The translations under genes were made by a program, and so were the position numbers. Positions 25,201 through 38,310 of a DNA stretch of 64,000 nucleotides are shown here, one piece after another; position 1 is the first letter of the stretch, and every line of letters begins with the position of its first letter. The notes beneath the pieces were generated by a model, which was not told the origin of the DNA, did not search any database, and saw nothing but the letters and a program-made list of their open reading frames with translations. The stretch lies in assembly GCA_023846275.1 (NCBI GenBank), contig CM043871.1, positions 26,318,569-26,382,568 on the forward strand. Reading direction: 5' to 3'. The DNA comes from Vanilla planifolia. Its lineage: Eukaryota > Streptophyta > Magnoliopsida > Asparagales > Orchidaceae.

Positions 25201-28200
25201 CATGTTATAAGTTTCCAATGTAGTAACGTAGATGAGAGCTATATCAGCTTGAAGTCAAACTAGCTTATTTTCTGGAATCCTGTTCATGCTTGTTGTTGAT
25301 ACATTTTGCCTTTCAAAACACGCTCAACCACAAGCTTCGCCCTTGAACCTACTAATCTTCTACCTAGTCAATTTCGACACCCACTCAACATATTTTAAAA
25401 ACTCAAATTGCAAAAAAAAAAAAAAAAGAACTATTCCTCAACCAACTTATCCCCTTACTATTTAGTTGCAAAAAGCATGCTTTCAACACACCCAATCAGC
25501 ATCTACATGCTTTCCCATAGTCAAGTCAGCAATGGTAAAACAGTGCAAATTTCTTAGACAACATGCATCCTCACACAAATTGCATCATATTCTTTTTAAT
25601 TTTGATCAATAAACATGTTTCTTAGTTCAAAATGTTCTAGGACATTCCAAAAATGTCCACTAACATGGGTGTGTATCATACCATCCAATGAACTATCTCA
25701 AATTTCAAGAATATAGAATTGATATTCTCTATATAAAAGGCCATTGGTGATGCAATATTCCATACTTTTTTCTATCCCATACTTTAGGCATGATCTCCTT
25801 TAAGCATAGAACATTCTTATATGACCAAGGAAACTCCCATAATGATGGCACAACCTACCTACAATTAGAAAACAAAACAAACAAGCATGTGGAGAAGAGG
25901 TGCCCACTCAAAAAGGGGTCGCAATGACAAGGCCGAGGAGACTAATAACTTGATTCCACTTTTTCAAGCACAATTACCAACTTAAATCATACAAATAACT
26001 TATCCATTTCATATGTTAAAGCCATTGCAATTGAAATTGTGTTTGCATATGCTATAAAGAATGGTGATTCATGTGAATGATTGTCATGTCCCAAACGAAT
26101 AAAGCCATCGATATTTGACAAAAAAACGAAGTGCCAAAATTTGGTTATCCTAGATAGAATAACTCTGTTATACTCCTTGTAGAATCTATTCTTGGTATGA
26201 GAAGTCACCTTTTTTGCATTAACATAACATCAATAGCTTCTCCTAATGCATTTACTCCATCTCAAATAGTGCTTGCAAATCTGGCAAAACTAGCGTCAAT
26301 GCTTTGATTATCTTCCTTTTAAACAATAAAATTGGTCCTCTTATAACGAGCCCCATATTCAAAATTCTTGGAGGTTTTCTTGACCAAGAGTAAAGGAGAT
26401 TTAATAAAAAAAAGGGGTCAAATGAACATGTATAGATATTAGTATTCCCCAAGAAAACTAAATGTTTCAAGAATTCTCCTTGATCCCAATCACTCTTGTG
26501 TATACTCCACTTTTTCTTCATTAAGATATCGTTTTTTGTTCTTTCCATATGAAACACAAAAAACTTAGTCTTTTAAGCAAACATACACTTCTTCAAGTTT
26601 GTATTGTCAAAGGAAGTTGACAAATATCATTGGTACTCCTTTATATCTTTGTTGTAGATGAGGATGGCATCTAAATATATTATCACTTTCAAATATGGCA
26701 AAAAAATGCCATTCTTCAAGTTTATGAATATCAATGATAAATTACATAACTCAAAAGATATTATCAACAACTCATACATCCTCTTTCATTACATGAACTT
26801 GAAAATATTCAAACTTCAAATCTAAATTTAAGAGGATGTTGGTTGGCTTCAATTGAACAAACAAATCATTAATCCATTTAAAATCCTTTGTGGCAAGGGT
26901 GAGCATTATTTGGTATAAATCAAAAATACAAACCGAACCAACAACAATCAATCAATTTGGTTCCGTTTGAAAAAGCTCAATTTTATTTATAGTCTAAGAT
27001 TCTAGAATTTTCAGTTTTTAACTATCAGTTTTGATTCTATTATTTACACTGAAAAACCAAACTCAATAAAAGACTCAATCACTATATTACATTTTTAGGT
27101 TCTATTTTATTGTTTATCGGTTAGGTTTATAGTACATGGCCTTAATATGATCAAAATCTGGTTTGCCAAACCTATATTTGATCCATTAACCAAAGTTCAA
27201 AAAAAGAAGTTTTGTTTTTTAGATTAGATTTGATTTTCAATTAGGTTCAATTTTTTAGATTGTTCAGTTTAGTTTCAGTTTCCAAATTAACTCAATAAAA
27301 AAATGATTAGTTCAATCAACCCATTAATTGAATCAAGAGAATGAACACCCCAACTTCTTGGCACCAAAACAATTGATACATACATGAATAGCTATTGAGC
27401 TTGATAAGCTTGTTCTACAATAATTTGACAACTTCTCTTTTTATCTACTCACTTTCCATCAAAAACTCCTTTAGAGAATAACACTCAACATGAAACAATG
27501 ATTGCATTGTGCTCCACCACACATCGATGATGAAAACTATGAACATCTTGCGAAAGCACCAATTTTCTCTAAATTGTTTCCTTTAACCTCCAATCTTGAA
27601 CATCTTAGTGTTGCACTTCTATTTCACAAGGTATATTGATAATAAAAAAAAAATTATAGGAATTAACTAAATGATTTACTTGATCAGCAGCTAAAATCAC
27701 CAACTCAATCGTCACAAAGTTGTATGGATTAATACCACTATCCATTGCATGCAAGTTATACCATTATTGCTCCGATAAAAGAAAGCTTCTCGAACATAAA
27801 AATATAGGCTCCCAAAGGACATCTAACACGTGTCAAATAGCCCACCTCAAATGTAACTCATCAAAGCAATTCTTGTTGATGGCGTAGTGGAATATGCACT
27901 ATTTCTCAATCTTAGCTCCTACCCCTTTGTGGTCAAATCAAAGGATATCATCACAGATGTGTAATCATCTACAACTTAAGTTCATTCACCAAGCTTGCCA
28001 CAATCAAAGTATTTTGGTTTTGTAGATTAACAAAGATAACAAGCAACTACTACTTACCTTGAATGTGAAGTATAAGAATCTCTTCTTAAAGATCTATTCT
28101 AGATACAAACTCTTTCACAACTGGAATGCCCATGATCAATTGTTTTCAACCTCTCTAAGATAATGTCACCTCTTATCAAAATGTTAGCCACCTTCTCCTT

Positions 28201-31200
28201 TCCTCATCAATAACTACTCCTAAGTTTTGAGTGAAAGATCCACCAACAATCATTATTGTGGCCCCTCTTTTTGCAATGTCCACAAAACACCACGAATCTC
28301 CCCAAGAGAAAGGAAAAGGTAATTGAAAGGGTTCCTTTTTCTTTTTCTTATATTATTTTTTTATGTTTACTTGTCCTTCAAACAACTTGTTCTATTTCGT
28401 TCTATTCTCTATCATCATGATAAACAAACTTGTCTGCCAAAACGTCAAGATTAAAAATAAATACAACTTTGTGTGATATATGCATGCAAAACAAAGATAT
28501 TTTCCCAAATATAAATACCATTGAAATCCACAACAAGTAACAATGCCTATATGCAAAACTCTTCATTATACTCCTACACAAGCTATCTTTTCCATTACCT
28601 TAGATTATACCACCTCACATTTCATTCTTTTACATAACTCACAAGGTAAAATTCGTCCAACGAGAGTTTCTTAAAGTTATGACAATTATAATGCTGTACA
28701 AATATTATTTGTAAATACACATTGTTTAAATAAACATTGTTTGAAACTAGATTGAATCATAATCATGATCAAGACCACAAAATCCATTTTGATATTATAG
28801 CAGTGGGTTGTAATACTGGTTCACCCAAGGAACTGAACAATCTTAAGATTAGAACTAAACCTTCTATGACACAAACAAAAAACATAAGTCAATTATATAA
28901 ATGTGCATATTTCCTATAAATAATCAAACTATTCCAGCTCTTTTATGGTCAAGCATGCTAACAAAAACAATGTCTTTCATATTCAAAAACAAATAATCAA
29001 ACTCTGGCAATTCCAAAATGGCCTACTTTGCAATGTTAAATATTCACCAGTTCTTGCTTGAAATAACCACTGCGCTCCTTAATCTTGCCTACCAAGTCCT
29101 TCAATTTGCTGGAATTAGGCTGACAAAGAGAAGAAATCAATCATGATAAATAAAAAAATTCACGTGTATAAATACAGGCAATGCAATTTACTTAGTAAAC
29201 TTCATCCACATGCAACGCATAGATGAAATTCCTAATTCATGCTCAAACAAAAAGTTAAGAAGATGCTACTAGTACATAATCAAAACAACTTTCACAACAA
29301 AGTACTTTAACTAAACATGGCTCTCTAACAAAACACAGTATGCATATTATTATCCCCACTATACAGAAAATTACAATTACTTTAAGTGATTATAGCACAA
29401 TCAAATTGTGCTACAAGCAATGGCAAGAGATTTTTGCAGATACTCTGCGGTAATAATTCAGATGCACATGGGGGAAGAAATACGAGGTGAATCTTACAAT
29501 ATCACTTTTTTTAAAATTTACATGAGTGTGAGAATTAAGAAGTAAATATGTGATACATACACTATACCTTTAAATGTTTGGTTAAATTAGACACACAATC
29601 ATCAAATTAGAAACTTCATAAATTAATGAATCCATTGAACACAATAAATTAAGATAAAAATCCAAAACCATGAGTTCCAAGAAAAGCACTTTATAATGAC
29701 ATAAATAAAGGTGAAACCAATATACTAGATGCAAATAAAAACAAAAGATAGGCATTTACCAGAATGGAATGCAATACATCTTTAACTTGATCAGAGGAGC
29801 TCACAGTCTCTATATGCTGTAATAACAACCTCTTTGGCATCACTTCCCCTGAATCTGCAAATAAGACAAACAATATGAAAGTTTGGCAAATGAAAAAGGT
29901 ACGCATGTCTAGCGATCACTATTAATGCAAGCAACGCAACATCAATCCTTTCCTCGTAATGCATCTTTATCAGAGCTAATTTCAGTAAAACATGTAATGT
30001 AATAAAAAAAAAAACAAGCTGATCTTACCTTACAAGTTTTCATCTTGCTTATTGCAAAATCAAACTGCTTAAAAGAGCATATACGGATATAGTATTTTCC
30101 AAACAATTCAAACTAATCATAGACAAGTAAATTATAACCCAATGTAATTTGATCTTCCATAAAATTGCTTTCTTGTAAGAAAACCTATAATTAAAATGTA
30201 CTTTTCTCTTTCCTCCCATCAAAATCTAACATGGATGAAGAAAACCTCCTCCTATATCATCCCTTCTCTTCTTCCTCTTATCTGACCTTTGAAGTTACTT
30301 TATTCTCTCCTATTTCATATTTCCCTCCACATCTGCCCTCTTTCTTATGTAATACTTTCCCAATTGTATAGCTTGGTAATGGCCTTAGAGCTTTAGCTAT
30401 TAGGATATCTAAAACAGGAAGTCCACTTAAAAGTCATAAAGGGTTTGTTACATAGAGATCTTTAGAAATTGGGTTAAGAAAAATAATACCTTGTTCCCCT
30501 TTATTTTCCTTAAGTTATTACAAGAGATAAACACCACATTATGGTGCATGAAGGGGTTTACCATCTCCTTTTCTGGTTTGAAAAACAAGATCTAATGCCG
30601 GCTGACTGCATCCCTTTAATCGGGCATGTGGTTCATGCGCCACTAATGTGAACTATCTTGGGGAAATTTCCGCAATGTATTCCCCAAAAAAAAGAATGTC
30701 ACTTCCATCCTTGTCCTCCCTTTTATTCACCATTCCTCAAAGGAGCTTTAACAACAACCCATTATGCATTGAGTAAATCCAACCAACATAAAATCATGTA
30801 AGAGCAATTATGGATAGGTAGCACCTACTTCAAAGATCAAGGAGAAAAAAGTGAACAAGATAATAAGGACAAAAGTTGTTAATACAACTCACGCTTAGAG
30901 TCATGAAGAATAATATGCATAATCAAATAATATGAAAGAATACTAATAATGATGAGCAAGAATTATTTGTTCAGTGCTGGCTGAAATTAACCATTTTATT
31001 ACATGAAAAATGGGAGAATATGTATTCTTTTATATTGACCAACATGTCTTACTAATGCCCAAAACTTTGAGCCCTTGTAACAAATTTTGACTCTTGGGTA
31101 ATGCTCAAAACTTTGAGCACCTGTAACAAAATTTTGACTCTTAGGTATTACCCAAAACTTTGAGCCCTTATAACAAATTTTGACTCTTAGGTTATGAATC

Positions 31201-31787
31201 ATGAATCAATATAGAAATGCAAGGCTCGTGCATAACATTTGATCTATGCTAACTAGTTCCATCTGATAGAAAGTACATTCCAATGTGGATGTCAACAAAC
31301 ATCCATAGACGTTTCTAGCTAGTAAACCTGATTGCTTTTGTTGCCAATCTATTCCTGTAAGTTCACCAGAATTTCAAAATACTTCATCGATAATATAAAG
31401 AAAATATAAAGTATAACATGAGATAGTAGGTAGAAGTACACATTGGCTTCAAGAAAACCTTCTCGGGGAAGTCAAAATAACAAAAAAATGAAAAACATAC
31501 AAAAATATCGACAAGAAATCATACACCCACCTTGGCTCTTATGACCAGAGATTGAAAGCCCCTCCAAGTCCACCAGAGACCTCTTAAACGGCCTTTCATT
31601 AACCTCCAACCCTACAAATGGTATCACAGTAATGCAACGGAATTATCTCAACAAACGAAATACAAAAAAGAACAGTGGGAAAATGCTCACATATAGCATC
31701 TATCCTCGCCAGAGAAGCCTTCCTTTTCATCCTCACCACCACCGGTTTCTCCGTGGCCATTGCAGAAGACGTGCCAGCCACTGCCAT
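19300..31787 (-). CDS. RDM4: RDM4/DMS4, IWR1-type RNA polymerase import and assembly factor
   Basis: Ten exons: 31787-31691, 31611-31531, 29854-29760, 29119-29048, 24036-23995, 20299-20157, 20081-19963, 19877-19793, 19717-19647 and 19565-19300. They total 1071 nt, open throughout, encoding 356 aa; the Arabidopsis protein is similar in length. The N-terminus has the family signature EKPVVVRMKRKASLARIDAI, WLEVNERPFKR and LSISG. The middle has RFQQIWKSRRGD. The Iwr1 domain (about 217-283) shows NYVYDLYTV, HDYPLLQV, SEYDSEDSNAENN and NDYPDEES. The last 70 residues are highly acidic. Yeast Iwr1 binds assembled RNA polymerase II and carries it into the nucleus. RDM4/DMS4 works with Pol II, IV and V and is needed for RNA-directed DNA methylation and for development. 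Introns of 3.7 and 5.0 kb contain transposon relics. The direct exon 4 to exon 5 join is chosen because it keeps phase and reads through naturally. Confidence 0.92.
20640..21370 (-). mobile_element. LINE (non-LTR) reverse transcriptase relic
   Basis: Read on the minus strand with frameshifts and stops, this part of RDM4 intron 5 (20300-23994) gives pieces typical of plant RTE-like LINE polymerases. About 21290-21368 gives FVDLEITYDKVMREVS (usual form VDLEKAYDRVPREVL). About 20914-20965 gives GVNKTDGDVISRI (usual form DGDIDEDVTHRI). About 20645-20690 gives EKFGATLIDFKLRE (usual form EKVGVAPIEDKLRE). Order and spacing are right for one decayed copy in the same orientation as the host gene. It is clearly not functional. 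Comparisons are from memory of the family. Confidence 0.65.
21371..23994 (-). other. Rest of RDM4 intron 5
   Basis: About 2.6 kb of AT-rich intron upstream (in gene sense) of the LINE relic. The plus-strand open frames at 21.5-21.8 and 22.6-22.8 kb have no family resemblance. Upstream LINE parts (endonuclease) were not recognised but could be present in decayed form. Confidence 0.4.
25990..28000 (-). mobile_element. Degenerate Ty3/gypsy pol in RDM4 intron 4
   Basis: On the minus strand, inside the 5.0-kb intron 24037-29047, pieces of a Ty3/gypsy polymerase occur in the right order. About 27400-27480 has a fragment like the start of reverse transcriptase (REVVKLL). About 26645-26683 has IIYLDAILIYNKDI, corresponding to the YLDDILIYSKT active-site block but with the second Asp replaced by Ala. 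About 26252-26312 has KIIKALTLVLPDL, matching the LKKAL--APVLALPD block. There are many stops and frameshifts, so the element is dead. LTRs were not identified. The interval 26.89-27.35 kb appears to be a later insertion splitting the polymerase. The remaining parts of the intron (24.04-25.99 and 28.0-29.05 kb) show nothing recognisable. Confidence 0.68.
26890..27345. repeat. Dispersed AT-rich repeat, copy B, nested in the gypsy relic
   Basis: This block is rich in ACCGAACC/GGTTCAATTTT-type sequence and related in style to 7.3-7.7 kb. It lies between the N-terminal and active-site parts of the gypsy reverse transcriptase. Those parts are about 750 bp apart here rather than the 350-450 bp expected, which fits a later insertion. 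Borders are approximate. Confidence 0.4.
31057..31193. repeat. Three tandem copies of a 46-bp unit (RDM4 intron 2)
   Basis: The unit contains CCAAAACTTTGAGC, then TTGTAACAAATTTTGACTC and a TAATG/TTACC-like link. It is repeated three times with few mismatches, starting near 31057, 31103 and 31150. The similarity suggests a fairly recent local duplication. It is intronic and makes a short spurious open frame on the minus strand. Confidence 0.75.
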
Positions 31788-34700
31788 GGCGACGAAAATA
31801 GCACTGCGTCTCTAACTAGGGTTTAGGCGAAGCGACGAAACATAGAAAACAAGAAAGGAACGCCAATCAAACGGACAACCCTCTCCGGGTTTTAAATTTC
31901 CTGAGGGGCCATATTTAGTTCGCCCTACCGGTTCACAATTATTTTCAACCGGCGCCCGAACCGGGTTGCTTCATTGAGTAATTTTTTTTACTGAAAATGT
32001 TATAAAATTGATAAAGGATTAATGGATGGGGATAAAAAAATCTCATAAAACTTTGAAAGTAGTTTTATATTAAACATAATTGACATATTTATGATGATCA
32101 TTTCTTCAATCAACAATAAAAGAGAAATAGTAAAATAAAAAAAAAACTAATAATAATATTATATATTCAATTATTGGTTAAATATAACTAACAACATAGC
32201 ATTTAGTAGTGTAAGAAAATAAGAGAAAAATTTTTAGTTGTATTTAGAAGTTAATTAGGATAGATGTAATCTTTTGTTGTAGGTAATTAGCAAACAATCA
32301 TTAGGTCAATGTTTAGTGATTGTTGATTAGAAGTCAACAAGCAATGGCAAAAGTATAAGGGCAATGAAGATGACATTTGATAGGCAACAACATTGGTCAC
32401 TCAATGTAACATTCAAAAATTAGTTAGTGGATAAATCATATTTAAATATTTTTTTCATTTTGAAAAAAAAATAAGTTTAGTTGAAAATTTTGGTAATAAG
32501 TCATAACAATTTTATAAGAAAAAGATACAAAAAGAGAGGTGAATTATCAAATATATAAAAAAATATCATACGAGGAATCTATTGTTGCAAAATTTGTTAG
32601 AATTAGAAGTGATTTAGTAATAAAACAAAATGTCGAAATATTGAGAAATTTATTAAAATTATTAAATAATATAAAAAAAATATGGAATTGATATGAAATG
32701 AAAAGCTCAATGAGTAGCTAATTTTAAAAATGTTTTATCAAATTTTAGAGATCATATAGAATAAAAATTACAAAAAATAAAAGTCATTATAGAGTTTAAT
32801 ATATATATATATATATTCTTTAATTAAGCCCATAAAGCAAAAGCATCAACTAATGAGGGAGAGAAACGCATTGCATGATCAAGGGATTGCAACAATAAGC
32901 TCTCCTAAGGCAATGAGGGAGGAGAAGGCAAAGAATTCAAACATAATGAAAAAAGGGGAACGACGAGGCATATTGCTTCCAAAATTTGATCTAGTCTTGA
33001 ATTAATTCAATAAAATTTCATATTCTAAGCATGTATGAGTTGGATGAAATGTTTACAAAAATATTTCTAATTACTCTGTGAGTGTTAGGAACTCATCTTA
33101 ATCATAGTATAACATTTTAGTCTTCTTAGCATGACATTATTCTAATCTAATCAGGTTTTATCTTTACAAAAAAACCATTCTTATATGATCATCAATCTTA
33201 AATTTGATTTGCAATTGTGATGCTTAATTATAGAGTTTTCATAGGATCCCACGTAAGTTTATTCCCAAAAAACATATCACTAAATTACGACTTATGATTT
33301 TACTTATAAAACTCAGAATATGCCTACTTTGGCTAATACGAGACATTCATTCACGTATCCTTCAATCTATAAACATATTAAATGTTACTATTTTTTCAAT
33401 AATTTTTTGCTTTAGGACATCATCTAAAGAGCACTCTCTATCCTCTATGATCTCAAGTGTCGTAAGTGTTGTATCCTTTGTTATTATACCATTGTTTAAT
33501 AACTATAAATTATTATGCTATTATTACTAATAATTTTTTAAAATAGTTTAAAATTATATTTTTTAAATCAAATAAGTTCTTTTATGTGGAGAATTAACTT
33601 AAGAAGCTTAATAAATGAAGTTGAATGTTATTCATAATTAGTATTAAAAAAACACAAGCTCAAATAACACTTGGAGAATATTTTCATTAAGTTAATTTCT
33701 TTATTAGTAAAATAATGTTAAAACCTATAATAATGTATATAAGAAACTTGAAAATCAACGAATAATGAGTGGGAGTACTTTAATGGTTTCAAAAGCATAT
33801 ATTTCACTAATGTTGTTTTAGTTCAAAACATGCATTTCATATATGCTTACTTACATTCACATTTGTCTTAATTAACATCAAGAATAGAAGTTTGCATTCG
33901 AATGTTTGATCAACATATTTAGTTTACAAAATGATTTAAGTAATGCATCATTTACATTATTTGTATATGTCTGACTTTACTATCATACAATATGACTTGT
34001 ATTACATGGCATCAGACAATGCAACAATCAAGGGCAATCCTAAGTGATTTGCACAAGTAATACTATTTGTATGAATGATATATCTATCATACAAGTATAC
34101 TAAATGTCTATTAGAGAAAAATATGTTGAGGTTTAAAATATTGAAGCTTCATATAATATGATCTTATATTTCATGCTTACATGCTATAAATATTTGGAGG
34201 ATTAGACTGAGTGATACTAAGTATGTGAGATTGACAATTTAGTGTTATATAATTTAAATAAATTATTTATATTTGTATAATCTATATATCAATGTATTAA
34301 GAGTTTAGGATTGAGGCTATAAACAAGTTGAACATATGTTGTACATGTACAATCTCAATGTAATACCAGTATGATCAATTTAATTAAGTAATATGAGTTG
34401 ATTATGGATTAGAATTTGTGTATTATTGTATGAATATGTTTTCACATTCATATGAGTATGGTCAATCTATCACAAAAATGAGTAATAAAGGCTTGGCCTT
34501 GAGTGAGGTGATTTCCTTTATACATGTACAATAACACTATTATAATATACGATATATATATATATATATTCAATAGTTTTGGAATAAGACTTAATCATGC
34601 ATTGAGTAAATTTACATCATAAGATTGTAATCTACTAGTTATACTAATATGATATATTATGATCACTATGAATAAGCTTATTATAGGATCTATCATCACT

Positions 34701-35380
34701 TTATGATCCTACATCATACAATATTTTCTTGAAAGTTCTTAAATTGGACATTACAAAAATTTGTTTCATTCGTACCATACAACGGTCTTATCATACATGT
34801 GCATTACATTTGTATAAACAAAATGAACTTATTGAACATATCAATTAACTTTGATGATATGATAATATTGCATGGCACCCATATCCCCCTCGATCAAATA
34901 GCATGATCAATCTAAACCGTGAGTGATAACTTTGACTAGAAATTTAGGAAACTGATTATAGCCATTTGAGAGAGCTTTAAATCTATTAAGAGCATTCTTA
35001 ATATTATATAAAGGCTATCAAATATTAAAGAATAACATACTATTTCATTTACTTATCATTGTAAAAAATGTTCTTGTGGATCATCTTATACTGATAAGTA
35101 TTTAGAGGAAAGCAAGACTATGTGCCATTCATCACCTTCAACATTTCAATCATTATTCATCCTTCTTTTTTTGGGCTAAGTAATAAGTTTTATATAATTG
35201 TCCTCTTCAGCAACATTACATATATTTCTAAGTTTTTTTAATCACATTAGTGTATCTCTTGCTTTAAATTGTGATGAGGTTGAAGGATATCATATTGAGC
35301 TTTAGAATTGTTTTCTTATACCACTTTTGGGACTTTATGTGTATTCCTCTTTGGTCTTTTTAAAGCCAAATTATAATCTT

Positions 35381-35512
35381 TTATTAAGCCAATATAACTC
35401 GTTTTTATTAAGCTAGTTGTAAGCTTCTATTAAGTTATTATTGCAAGCTTTTATTAAATCGATATTACATGGTTTTATTAAGTTAATGATGTAATTTTTT
35501 ATTAAATTGATG
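35381..35512. repeat. Minisatellite with a 23-24-bp unit
   Basis: TTTTATTAAG-type cores recur near 35381, 35404, 35428, 35451, 35475 and 35499, about six degenerate copies with consensus like TTTTATTAAGYYRATRWTRYA. Noncoding and intergenic. Confidence 0.7.
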
Positions 35513-37454
35513 CTTTAGTAGATTACATAACTTTTTGGTCATGGGTAGATGTACATTCAAGTTCATATCAAATCACTTGAAATCAATGTCTTTTCTTTGC
35601 TTGCTTAATAACATAAGTTTTAAAAAGCTTAACAATATTTGTTTTAAAAAAATGTTATAATAACAAATAGGATTAAGAAAATTAAAATCATTCATTACAT
35701 AGTTATTTGAGCTTTTGTGTTGACCTAAAATTTATAATTTTGCACAATTTACGCCTCCTTTTATTGTCAATGCACTCCTAAAGATCAAAACAATAGAGTT
35801 GATCATACCTTAATATAATCCTTGAAATTGTTCATACTATCTAATGGTCTCATCTGACTGTATTGTGATGACATATATGTTATTATTGTAGCATTATTTC
35901 TAAAATAAATATTTATAAAAAAAATAAAAAATATGATATAATAATATAATATTACATATGTTTTGAAAAACATATTCAAAATATTAAAAAATAAAATATT
36001 CTAAACCCTAAAAAAATATATAATTATATAGAGCTTATCAAGACGAGACTAACAATATTTTTTTCATTTCAATCGAAGTTTATTTGGAATTTCTAAGAAT
36101 TATCAAATCTAATATGAATAAATACTAATAAATTATATATTATATATATAATATACAATTTTTTTTTCTAAAAATAGAACCTCATTCACCTCATCGTGTA
36201 TGATGTCCTTGCCTTAGGTTTTCCCTTATGCGATTAGCTAGAATTTTGTCAGAGAGTTCTTTCATCGATGATAAGGATGTTAACTATCATCATCATTTTG
36301 AGGGAATCAAGGAGTTAGAGCCCATTTGTACCATCGGGGACCTCACATAAGTCAGAAAAGCCAAAAACTAAAAAAAATTATTTTATTTCACAAATTTAAC
36401 TTGAATTCAAGATATTCTAATCAAAAATCATTATATGATATCTTAATTGAAATTTTATGTTGTTGCTTGGGAGATTTGAGAAAAAACAAGTTGTAGCAAG
36501 GACCCATTAGTTCCATAACCCATCATTTTGTGCCTTTTGCTTTTGATTTCTCTCATTTTTTAATATATAAGATATGATTTTGTTCTAATCATGATCCTGC
36601 TTAGCTATTAGATTGATGGGATGTCGAATCTCTTGAGTTTTTGTAAGCTAACGTTTCAAAAACGTAGAAAATCAAGAGAAAGGGAAAATTAAATCAACCA
36701 TGAATTAGTAAGAAAAAACAAGAAAACTCTTGATGTATGATTTGACAAAAAAAGTAACAAATATGAAAAAGTTTATTAAATCATTATGAAGCTTATATAG
36801 ATTTTAAGGAAGGAGATCCGTAGTAATAGGATATGAATCATAACAAGAAGAAAAATGAGGATTTGACTTAACTTCATGATCCCGAACATCCATGTGGATA
36901 AACGTAACAAAATTGTGATGTAATTAATAACCTTTTTTTATACAATTGTTATATCAAGATTTTGTAATATAAACTATTACTTCTTTTATATCTTGTATAA
37001 TGCATAATTTGTTATGAGTAATATGACATATCATATGTGAGTATTTATTCATTTATGATTAATCTTGCATAGTGGTTTTGGTGTATCATTACATACTTGT
37101 AATAAAAAAATAGGTAATAAAATAAATATTAAAAATATTATGTGGGATAAATTAAATAACATGCATATATATAAAACGTTCAAATGAAAATCCATGTGGC
37201 ATGTTAAAAAAAGAGAAAAAGAAAGTGAATAAAAAAAATTGATATTAAGTCTAATATCCTATGAAGAATAAGTAATGTTGAAAGATTTATTTTTTTATAA
37301 TCTTATCTTATAATACTACTTGTTATATGATCTTAAGGCTACTGTTTACTTTGTGATCTGACAATAATGAGACCATTATCATTAAACCTCGATGATTGAG
37401 CTACTACTGTATGATTAGGAATTATCGTTTGCTATATAATGTATCGGTTGAGAT

Positions 37455-37460
<6 letters not shown>

Positions 37461-37499
<39 letters not shown>
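37461..37499. repeat. (TA)n microsatellite
   Basis: An uninterrupted TA dinucleotide run of about 39 bases in intergenic DNA, likely length-polymorphic. Confidence 0.95.
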
Positions 37500-37503
<4 letters not shown>

Positions 37504-37739
37504 GCTTACTATGTGATATGTTGGCTACCATTTATTGTGTGATCTCACAATAATGATTTGTGTAACAACAAAGCAGCCCAAATGTATGAAATTTTTAAAT
37601 TTATTTTGAAGAAGATTAGAACACACATTTAGGACAAGTTGGAATGATGTAACAAAGTTCTGAATAATTGACCTTGATTTGTGAGTATATGGAACTAATG
37701 AATGATGCTTGATGATGTAAAATATAATGTGATTTACGT

Positions 37740-38310
37740 TAAGATGGTTAGATAGGATGAGACAGTGACTCGACTTAGATTAGTAGTGACTTGGTTTAGA
37801 TCGACGATGATTCAATTGGGATCGATGATGACATGGCAAGGATTTTCGAATACTCAATCGAAATCGACTATAATTCTATTAGGACCAATGGAGACTTGGT
37901 TAGATTGGTGGTGACTTAGCTTGGCTCTGTGGTGAATTAACCTAGATCGACAACGAGTTGGATGGATGTGTGGCAATTCGACCAGGATCGGTCTTGAATT
38001 GCCTGGGATCGATCGTGAATTAACTTAAGGGCAACTGCTAAATCAGTTGAGTAAGTTTTATTTGAAGTAGGTCGGCATGACTTGGCTTGCGCGGGTGCGA
38101 ATCTACATAGGTCAAAGAGGGGAGACAAAGGTCGGTGCGTGTTGACACGTGTTAGCAAATGTGGTGTGGGTTGACAAGGGTTAAAGCTAGACGAAGCAGC
38201 TCATTACTGATTGTTGCAGATCAAAGTGGGTCGAAATGGGTCGACATGTCGCAGCAGGTCAGCATAGATGTGTATGTCACCGCAGCTCAACACAGGTTGA
38301 TTTGTGTGAC
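37740..38310. repeat. GC-richer island of degenerate ~22-bp repeats
   Basis: Units resembling GTGACTTGGTTTAGATCGAC, GATTCAATTGGGATCGATGA and GAATTGCCTGGGATCGATCG follow one another with a rough 20-24-bp spacing. Further right come GGTCGACATG/GGGTTGACA-type units (38.1-38.3 kb). Base composition is clearly higher in GC than the surroundings. Copies are too diverged for exact boundaries. It could be a minisatellite or part of a decayed LTR. Confidence 0.5.

Larger units (their letters stand above)
31788..37740. other. Gene-free AT-rich intergenic region
   Basis: About 6 kb between the RDM4 promoter and the repeat island. It is very AT-rich, with TA runs (for example near 32.80, 34.55 and 36.13 kb) and two tandem repeats listed separately. 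No coding exon on either strand has a family resemblance. The sequence is probably decayed transposon and LTR material, but I could not assign a class. Confidence 0.5.

Noticed and set aside
37937-38158. 73-codon minus frame in the repeat island
   Set aside because: It is a translation of the degenerate GATCGA repeats.
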